A stretch of DNA of 39,541 nt from Ralstonia sp. ASV6. Lineage in GTDB: Bacteria > Pseudomonadota > Gammaproteobacteria > Burkholderiales > Burkholderiaceae. Position numbers and translations under genes: made by a program. The DNA is taken from positions 1 to 39,541 of the forward strand of contig NZ_JAELUI010000044.1 in NCBI RefSeq assembly GCF_016429285.1, written 5' to 3'. Numbering within the stretch: position 1 is the stretch's first letter; each line of letters begins with the position of its first letter. This document shows, in pieces, positions 33,831 through 39,541 of the stretch. The notes beneath the pieces are model-generated. The model had not been told where the DNA came from. It saw only the letters and a list, made by a program, of their open reading frames with translations, and did not search any database.

Positions 33831-34481
33831 ATGGACATCGAAAAATCCCGGTTCAACATGATCGAGCAGCAAATCCGTCCGTGGGACGTGCTCGACACCG
33901 ACGTGCTCGACCTACTCACCGTCGTCAAACGCGAACACTATGTGCCCGAGGCTTATCGCGCACTGGCCTTCGTCGACATGGAAATCCCGCTGGCCGGCGG
34001 CCAGAACATGCTGGCCCCGCGCGTGGAAGCCCGCGTGCTGCAGGAGCTGGCCGTGCGCAAGCATGAAGACGTGCTGGAGATCGGCGCGGGCTCCGGCTAC
34101 ATGGCTGCCCTGCTGGCCCACCGCGGCCGCCAGGTCACCACGCTGGACATCGTGCCCGAGCTGATCGCCTTTGCCCGCAGCAACCTCTCTCGCAACGGCG
34201 TGACCAATGTCGACGTGGTCGAAGCCAGCGGCGCGCAAGGCTGGGGCCACGACCTGTATGACGTGATCTGCGTCTCAGGCTCCGTGCCGGCCGTGCCGGA
34301 AGCCCTGCTCAAGCAGCTCAAGGTGGGTGGCCGCCTCGCGATCTTCGTGGGCGGCGCGCCGGTCATGGAAGCGCAGCTCATCACGCGCATCTCCAACACC
34401 GAATACCAGACGCGCAACCTGTTCGAGACCTACGTGACGCCGCTGGTGGGCGTGTCCGCACCCTCGCAGTTCCGCTTCTGA
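33831..34481 (+). CDS. Protein-L-isoaspartate O-methyltransferase-like protein
   Basis: A 216-residue SAM-dependent methyltransferase of the PCMT family. SAM site VLEIGAGSGYMAALLA at 81-96. Where canonical PCMT has GQTISQP, this protein has GQNMLAP (57-63); the later canonical alanine-rich loop is replaced by ICVSGSVPAVPE. It may thus not repair isoaspartate. The ATG at 33831 follows GGAAGG by 7 nt. The rhodanese gene and tolC follow on the same strand, an order familiar in Burkholderiales. Confidence 0.85.
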   Translation: MDIEKSRFNMIEQQIRPWDVLDTDVLDLLTVVKREHYVPEAYRALAFVDMEIPLAGGQNMLAPRVEARVLQELAVRKHEDVLEIGAGSGYMAALLAHRGRQVTTLDIVPELIAFARSNLSRNGVTNVDVVEASGAQGWGHDLYDVICVSGSVPAVPEALLKQLKVGGRLAIFVGGAPVMEAQLITRISNTEYQTRNLFETYVTPLVGVSAPSQFRF

Positions 34482-34507
34482 TCCACTTCGGTCAACCCCA
34501 ATCAAAC

Positions 34508-34840
34508 ATGCAACAGCTCGCCCCCTCCGCCCTCGCCCAATGGCTCGCAGACGCATCGCGCGCGAAGCCCGTCCTGCTCGACGTGCGCTGGGCTGAAGAG
34601 GTGGAGATCTGCGCCCTGCCTGGCATCACACACATTCCGATGAATGAGATCCAGGTGCGTGCCGGCGAGCTGCAAGCTGACCAAGACATCGTCTGCATCT
34701 GCCACCACGGCGGACGCAGCGCGCAGGTTGCGCAGTATCTGATCGTGCATGCCGGCTTTGATCCGGCTCGCGTCTACAACCTGCAAGGCGGCGTCCATGC
34801 CTGGGCCAACCAGGTGGACCCGCAGATGGCGACGTACTGA
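34508..34840 (+). CDS. Single-domain rhodanese
   Basis: A 110-residue sulfurtransferase-like domain. The catalytic loop CHHGGRSAQ starts at Cys65, and DVRWAEEV at 25-32 and GGVHAWA at 94-100 are typical flanks. It could move sulfane sulfur or act as a persulfide carrier; the acceptor is unknown. Only 26 nt after the PCMT-like gene and upstream of tolC. Confidence 0.9.
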   Translation: MQQLAPSALAQWLADASRAKPVLLDVRWAEEVEICALPGITHIPMNEIQVRAGELQADQDIVCICHHGGRSAQVAQYLIVHAGFDPARVYNLQGGVHAWANQVDPQMATY

Positions 34841-34957
34841 TTGGGGAAGCCGCCGCCGGGCACGAGAACCCACTGAGTCTGCTTACGCTCCGACTCGTGT
34901 GAACAGGTTCTGACGCGCCCGCGCTGCCTTCCGACGTTTTCCTCGTCCGGGGGCTTT

Positions 34958-36436
34958 ATGAGTGTTGCTCGCAGTCACCGCGCGCGGTTTGCCGTGCGCG
35001 GTTCGCTTGTTGTGCTGTGCTGGTCGATGACGCCGCTGCTGGCGTGGGCGCAAACGCCTACGCCGGAAGTACCGGCCGCGACCGATCTTCTCTCCGCTTA
35101 CCGCGCCGCACTGGCCAACGATCCGCAGTTCGCATCGGCCCGCGCGCAATCGCTCGCGCAGCGCGAAAAACTCACGCAGGGTCGTGCCGGCCTGCTTCCG
35201 CAGATTGGCGGTGCATGGAGCTCGACGCGCATCATCTTCGATCAGAACGCGCCGGTCGATTTCAACAAGACCTTCTCGTCGACGGGCTGGACGCTGTCGC
35301 TCTCGCAACCGCTGTTCCGCTGGGATCGCTGGGAGACCTACAAGCAAGGCGAGATTGCCGCGCAAGCCGCCGAGGCCTCGCTCGCGCAGGCGCAGCTCGA
35401 TCTCATCACGCGTACGGCGCAGGCCTACTTCGACGTGCTCAACGCGCAAGACACGCTGCAGCTTGCCACCGCGCAGCGCGACGCCATCCAGCAACAGTAC
35501 GAGCAGGCACGCCGCAACTTTGACGTCGGCAACGCCAACATCACCGATGCCAACGACGCGCAAGCGCGGCGCGATTCCATCGATGCAACCGTCATTGCCG
35601 CGCGCAGTGACCTTGAAGTCAAACAGTCAGCACTCAAGCAGATCGTCGGCGAGCCGGTCGGCACGCTGGCTGGCGTGCGTACGGGCGTGGCGCTGCCGCA
35701 GCCGGAACCGGCAACCCCCGAGCCCTGGGTAGACCAGGCACGCAGCGGCAACCTGCAGGTAGCGCTCGCTCAGTACAACCTGCAGAGTGCCGAGCGCGAC
35801 GTGAAGAAGGCCAACGCCGGCCACCTACCCTCCGTCGACCTCGTCGCGCAAACGGGTCATACCAACGCGAGCGGCAACCAGTACATTCCGTCGCTGCCGG
35901 GCGGCGCGCGCTTTGAGAGTTCGCAGATCGGCGTGCAGGTGTCGATTCCGATCTTCGCAGGCGGCGCGATCCAGTCGCGCGTGCGCGAGAACATCGCGCT
36001 GGAGACCAAAGCTGCGAGCGACCTTGAGTACGCCCGCCGCGCTGCGGAACAAGGCGCGCGGCAAGCGTATATCGGCGTGATTGCGGGGCTGGCGCAGGTG
36101 AAGGCGCTGGAGGCGGCTGAACTGTCGGCGCGTACAGCGTACGACTCCAACCTGCTCGCTTATGGCGTGGGCGTGCGCATCGGCACCGACGTGCTGAATG
36201 CGCAAGCGCAACTGTTTCAGGCGCGGCGCGATCTGGCTCGCGCACGCTACGACACCATCGTCAACGGCCTGCGGCTGAAATCTGCCGCCGGCTCGCTCAA
36301 CGAGGCCGATGTGATTCAGGTGAACACGCTGCTCACGGCGAACGGGTCGAGCGACATCACCGCCCTGCCGCCACGCGCCGCCAAGCCCGCATTGGCAAAA
36401 TCGGCACCTACCGCGGCCAAACCCGCCAAGCGCTGA
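34958..36436 (+). CDS. tolC: TolC-family outer-membrane channel
   Basis: A 492-residue trimeric outer-membrane channel for type I secretion and RND/ABC efflux. Signal peptide MSVARSHRARFAVRGSLVVL with cleavage likely after AWA (residue 31). Two OEP repeats: first opening DLLSAYRAALANDPQFASARAQ, second near residue 265 with ALAQYNLQSAERDVKKANAGHLP. The C-terminal tail is Ala/Lys-rich. Its stop abuts the stop of the convergent META-domain gene without a gap. No efflux-pump genes are adjacent. Confidence 0.92.
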   Translation: MSVARSHRARFAVRGSLVVLCWSMTPLLAWAQTPTPEVPAATDLLSAYRAALANDPQFASARAQSLAQREKLTQGRAGLLPQIGGAWSSTRIIFDQNAPVDFNKTFSSTGWTLSLSQPLFRWDRWETYKQGEIAAQAAEASLAQAQLDLITRTAQAYFDVLNAQDTLQLATAQRDAIQQQYEQARRNFDVGNANITDANDAQARRDSIDATVIAARSDLEVKQSALKQIVGEPVGTLAGVRTGVALPQPEPATPEPWVDQARSGNLQVALAQYNLQSAERDVKKANAGHLPSVDLVAQTGHTNASGNQYIPSLPGGARFESSQIGVQVSIPIFAGGAIQSRVRENIALETKAASDLEYARRAAEQGARQAYIGVIAGLAQVKALEAAELSARTAYDSNLLAYGVGVRIGTDVLNAQAQLFQARRDLARARYDTIVNGLRLKSAAGSLNEADVIQVNTLLTANGSSDITALPPRAAKPALAKSAPTAAKPAKR

Positions 36437-37153
36437 TCAGTGGTTCTGGCCGCTCGGCGCCGGCGCTGGCGCCGTCAGTGGCCGCTCTGCAAACTGCAGC
36501 AGCGCGCCGCTGGCAGTCTTCCAGATCACCTGGCGACCTTGGCGCCCTGAAGCCGACGGCTGCATGCCGACAGTCGCCAGCGGCGATTTCAACGCTTCCA
36601 GGAAAGCCGTCTCCAACTCCATGCGCGCTGGGTCACACGCCATGCGTGTCGATGCGAGGTTACCGAAGCGCATGCCCGAGACAAGCTTCTCGTACGGACC
36701 GGTAAAGCGGTTGCAGCCCGAGTAACCCGACACAACGCCGTTGGCAGCTTCCAGGCCTGCGCTGAATTCGATGGCGATCGGCTGTGCGGTCGGATCGGCA
36801 CCCTCTTCCTCCGCCGACGGCAGTTCCTTGGGCGCCGCCCCCGGCTCTTGCCAGCGCACCAGCACGAAGCGTGAGCGGCCTTCACCTTGCGCCTGGGTCA
36901 ATGTGGCCTGACCGGGGTTGGGCGCGGCGCTGGCGGGGGCAGGGTTGGCTTCAGGCACCGATGCTGCCTGCGCGACAGGCGCTGAAGCCGTTGGGCTGGC
37001 CATGGCCGACGCGGGCTTGCCGGTGGGCGCGGGCGTCATACAGCCGGCGCCAATGATGCTGGCAGCCGTCAGCACGGCCAAGGCCGCTGCCGTCAACACC
37101 ACACGGCGCGGCGTCTGCAGCAGGCTTGGCTTGGGACGATTCGATTGAGACAT
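36437..37153 (-). CDS. META-domain (HslJ-like) lipoprotein
   Basis: A 238-residue secreted protein. Hydrophobic N-terminus VVLTAAALAVLTAASIIGAGC with a lipobox-like GAGC and Cys38, then an Ala/Pro-rich linker to about residue 90. The C-terminal META domain is about 120-215 and holds GVVSGYSGCNRFTGPYE and FGNLASTRMAC, with Cys in the two typical places. Family members include HslJ, linked to heat and novobiocin response. It ends back to back with tolC. Confidence 0.85.
   Translation of the reverse strand: MSQSNRPKPSLLQTPRRVVLTAAALAVLTAASIIGAGCMTPAPTGKPASAMASPTASAPVAQAASVPEANPAPASAAPNPGQATLTQAQGEGRSRFVLVRWQEPGAAPKELPSAEEEGADPTAQPIAIEFSAGLEAANGVVSGYSGCNRFTGPYEKLVSGMRFGNLASTRMACDPARMELETAFLEALKSPLATVGMQPSASGRQGRQVIWKTASGALLQFAERPLTAPAPAPSGQNH
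36448..36483. terminator. GC-rich stem within the META gene, downstream of tolC
   Basis: CGGCGCC, a 6-nt loop, GGCGCCG, with an outer GGCC/GGCC pair; 12 nt after the tolC stop. No T-run. It might slow or end tolC transcription inside the opposing gene. Confidence 0.4.
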
Positions 37154-37265
37154 GAACGGGTCGTGAACAGTGACGAATGCAAACTACAGCAAACTGCGCA
37201 AAGAGCCGTTAGTCTGCGCCACGCGGATTGAGTTCGCAGTTTTCGTACCGAACATGGCTTGCGCG

Positions 37266-38591
37266 TTACAGCGTCGGCAAAACAAGCGATGCCACCGCCT
37301 CCACAGTGCGCGCTGTCGCCCCACCATGCGTGGCAGCGAAGGCCAGCGCGGCGCGTGATGCGGTCTCGCGCGCATCGGCGTCGGACAGCCACGTATCGAT
37401 CACGCGCATCACCGCTGCCGCATCGTCCACCTGTATGCAGGCACCTGCGGCCACAGCATCGCGCGTGGCCTGTGCAAAGTTGAACGTGTGCGGACCGATG
37501 ACCACCGGCGTGCCCACAGCACATGCCTCGATCAGGTTCTGCCCGCCCAGCGGCAACAGGCTGCCGCCAATGAAGGCGGCCTCGGCGGCGGCGTAGTACA
37601 GCGCCATCTCGCCCATCGAATCGCCAAGCAGGACATCCGCTTCACCCAAACCGGTGTCGTTGGCCATGCCGGCAGCCGAGACCGTCATCGCGCTGCGACG
37701 CGCAACACGCAAGCCCACGCGTTCCGCAAGCTGCGCCACTTCATCAAAGCGCTGCGGATGACGCGGCACAAGGATCAACAGCGGATGCCGACGCCCGACA
37801 TGCTGTGCGCGATGGGCTTGCCAAGCATCCAGCAGCAGGGCCTCTTCTCCTTCGCGCGTGCTGGCGGCCACCCAGGCCACACGCCCATACGGCCTGTGCA
37901 GGGCTTCGCGCAGTACGCGGCCCGCCATGATCTGGTCGACATGCGGGGTGATGTCGAACTTCAGGTTGCCCGTCACGCGCACGCGCGGCACACCGAGCGA
38001 GCGATAGCGATCAGCATCGTCCGGGGTCTGCGCCAGCACTGCGGCCAACTGTGCATACGTCTCGCGCGCGGCATCGCCCAAGCGCGCAGTGCGGCGGTGG
38101 CTGCGCGCCGACAGGCGCCCGTTGACGAGCACCATCGGCACGCCGGCGGCGTAGGCACGTTCGATCAACACCGGCCAGATCTCCGTCTCCATCAACAAGC
38201 CGAGACGCGGCTGGAAGTGGCGCAGGAACCGGTCGACCGCCCCAGTCAGGTCATACGGCAGATAGGCCTGGATGACGCGGCCATTGCGTTGCGCGGCGAA
38301 TTCGGCGCCCGTGCGGCGGCCGGTCGGCGTCATGTGCGTGAGCAGCACCGCATGGTGCGGAAAACGCGCGAGCAGCGCATCGATGAGCGGCTGCGCGGCG
38401 CGCGTCTCACCCACCGACACGGCATGCACCCACAGCAGCGGGCGATCAGGATTCGCACGTGAAGGATAGAACCCGAGTCGCTCGCCAACGTGCTGGCGAT
38501 AACCGGGCTCCTTACGGCCCCGCCACCACAGGCGCAGCAGTGCGAGAGGCAGCGCAATGCGCCACAGCAGGCGATACAGAAAGCGCAGCAT
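37266..38591 (-). CDS. waaA: Kdo transferase
   Basis: Adds 3-deoxy-D-manno-octulosonate to lipid A on the cytoplasmic face of the inner membrane. It has 441 residues with an N-terminal anchor. SVGET (Glu62 in the catalytic place) at 59-63 and ETEIWPVL at 135-142 are family motifs; the C-terminal GT-B half has RHPQRFDEV and GGSLLPLGGQNLIEA. The ATG overlaps the waaC stop (TGATG), so the genes are coupled. Confidence 0.95.
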   Translation of the reverse strand: MLRFLYRLLWRIALPLALLRLWWRGRKEPGYRQHVGERLGFYPSRANPDRPLLWVHAVSVGETRAAQPLIDALLARFPHHAVLLTHMTPTGRRTGAEFAAQRNGRVIQAYLPYDLTGAVDRFLRHFQPRLGLLMETEIWPVLIERAYAAGVPMVLVNGRLSARSHRRTARLGDAARETYAQLAAVLAQTPDDADRYRSLGVPRVRVTGNLKFDITPHVDQIMAGRVLREALHRPYGRVAWVAASTREGEEALLLDAWQAHRAQHVGRRHPLLILVPRHPQRFDEVAQLAERVGLRVARRSAMTVSAAGMANDTGLGEADVLLGDSMGEMALYYAAAEAAFIGGSLLPLGGQNLIEACAVGTPVVIGPHTFNFAQATRDAVAAGACIQVDDAAAVMRVIDTWLSDADARETASRAALAFAATHGGATARTVEAVASLVLPTL

Positions 38592-39541
38592 CAGAGCACA
38601 CCCAGCGCGCGCAGCGCATCAAGCGCCTGCGCGCTGGTGGGATGGGCCTCGGCGCTGCCGAGGTCATGCACGTTGGGCGTCCAGTAGCCGCCCGTGCGCC
38701 ACGACGTCGTAAAGTTGTAGAGCGCCACCGTAGGCTTGCACAGCGCGGCGGCAATATGCACGAGCCCCGTGTCCACGCCCACCACGGCCGTTGCCTGATT
38801 GAGGAACGCGGTCACATCCGGCAACGACATCCGCGGTGGAATCACCACACGCCGCACCGTGCCCGGCACCGCCGCGATGATGGCTTCACGAATGGCTTCG
38901 CTGGTGCGGCGCTCGGTCTCGCTGCCCCACGGCAGAGCAATCGCGTAGTCACGTGCGAGCAGCTCGCGTGCGACATCTACCCAGGCCGCCTGCGGCCAAC
39001 CCTTGTCAGCGCGCGAGGTCGCATGCACCAGTGCAACGTATGGGCGCGGCATCGCAAACGGCAAGTCCGACGACGGCTGCAGACCAAAATCAATCGACGC
39101 GGGCAGCGTGTAGCCAAGCGCCTCGGCCACCATGCGGCGCGAGCGCTCGACCACGTGCACGCGCGGTTCCATCTCGATCTTGCGTTGATAGAACAGCTTG
39201 GCGAGCGGCTCGTAACCCGCGCCATCGGTACGGTTTCCAAAGCCGGCAACAAAGCCGCTTGGGGTCAGCCTGGCCTGCGCCGCAACCAGCGCGGTCTTGA
39301 TGAGGCCCTGCGTATCGAGCACCGCGTCATACGGCTTGGCGCGCAGCGCGCGGCGAAAGGCCGCCATCTCGCCCCACGTTTTTCCGGAACCCAGCGACTT
39401 GCGCCAACGGCGCAGCGCAAACGGAATCACGCCCTGCACACCGCGCACGATACGCACGATGCCCGCAAAACCTTCTTCGACGACCCAGTCGATCTCGGCA
39501 TCCGGATACGCGCGCAAAATATCGGCCACGACCGGCGTGCA
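38591..39541 (-). CDS. waaC: LPS heptosyltransferase I (5' end beyond window)
   Basis: Adds the first heptose to Kdo-lipid A. The frame is open to the right edge with 316 codons visible; the usual N-terminus with the glycine-rich start is missing. Visible family sequence: PDAEIDWVVEEGFAGI, VLDTQGLIKTALVA, LVHATSRADKGWP and VVGVDTGLVHIAAALCKPTVALY (the nucleotide-sugar site). Its stop overlaps the waaA start by one nucleotide. Confidence 0.93.
   Translation of the reverse strand, partial: CTPVVADILRAYPDAEIDWVVEEGFAGIVRIVRGVQGVIPFALRRWRKSLGSGKTWGEMAAFRRALRAKPYDAVLDTQGLIKTALVAAQARLTPSGFVAGFGNRTDGAGYEPLAKLFYQRKIEMEPRVHVVERSRRMVAEALGYTLPASIDFGLQPSSDLPFAMPRPYVALVHATSRADKGWPQAAWVDVARELLARDYAIALPWGSETERRTSEAIREAIIAAVPGTVRRVVIPPRMSLPDVTAFLNQATAVVGVDTGLVHIAAALCKPTVALYNFTTSWRTGGYWTPNVHDLGSAEAHPTSAQALDALRALGVL

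Overview
The window is about 39.5 kb of GC-rich bacterial chromosome. Gene content, gene order and protein style point to a betaproteobacterium of the order Burkholderiales, most likely the genus Ralstonia. This is judged from recognised families only; no database search was possible. I see no insertion sequence, prophage, CRISPR array, rRNA operon or toxin-antitoxin locus. Most of the window is conserved core genome, and the novelty lies mainly in the leaders, operators and a few small or variant genes.

Region 1 (1-9761) holds type IV pilus minor pilins in two divergent clusters. The minus-strand set reads pilE-fimT-pilV-pilW-pilX-pilY1, with pilY1 cut by the left edge. The plus-strand set reads pilV-like, pilW-like, pilX-like, pilE-like, fimT-like and has no pilY1. 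A gap of about 570 bp with palindromes and a C8 tract separates them. Region 2 (9786-13905) is riboflavin synthesis plus nusB: ribD-ribE-ribBA-ribH-nusB. The GTP cyclohydrolase II half of ribBA lacks its catalytic residues. Region 3 (13952-18460) has a class I aminotransferase, a bidirectional terminator, a membrane-anchored lytic transglycosylase on the minus strand and ubiD. The transglycosylase has a strong sigma-70 promoter about 280 nt upstream of its start and a structured leader that looks like an attenuator.

Region 4 (18466-23789) contains gabD and acetoacetyl-CoA synthetase behind a palindromic operator-like site, then an unknown 248-residue protein and a ParB-like (ParBc_2) protein. 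Region 5 (23849-27156) is an Lrp/AsnC regulator divergent from an EamA exporter and an aspartate/aromatic aminotransferase, followed by a small exported cysteine-containing protein. Region 6 (27254-29748) has tRNA-Gly(CCC), an ArsR regulator with a clear operator, a membrane fatty-acid desaturase and trmB. Region 7 (29767-32798, minus strand) is ykgJ-type, DUF1439 lipoprotein, uppP and an old-yellow-enzyme. Region 8 (32962-39541) is tetR, a PCMT-like methyltransferase, rhodanese and tolC on the plus strand, facing a META-domain lipoprotein, waaA and waaC (cut by the right edge) on the minus strand.

Several groups clearly work together: surface pilus assembly and its tip adhesin; flavin supply; C4/ketone-body carbon use (GabD, AacS); envelope building (UppP, lytic transglycosylase, TolC, WaaA, WaaC). 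The observation I would follow first is the candidate regulatory leader RNA of the lytic transglycosylase gene at 16411-16691. Next are the ArsR-desaturase unit and the second minor-pilin cluster.
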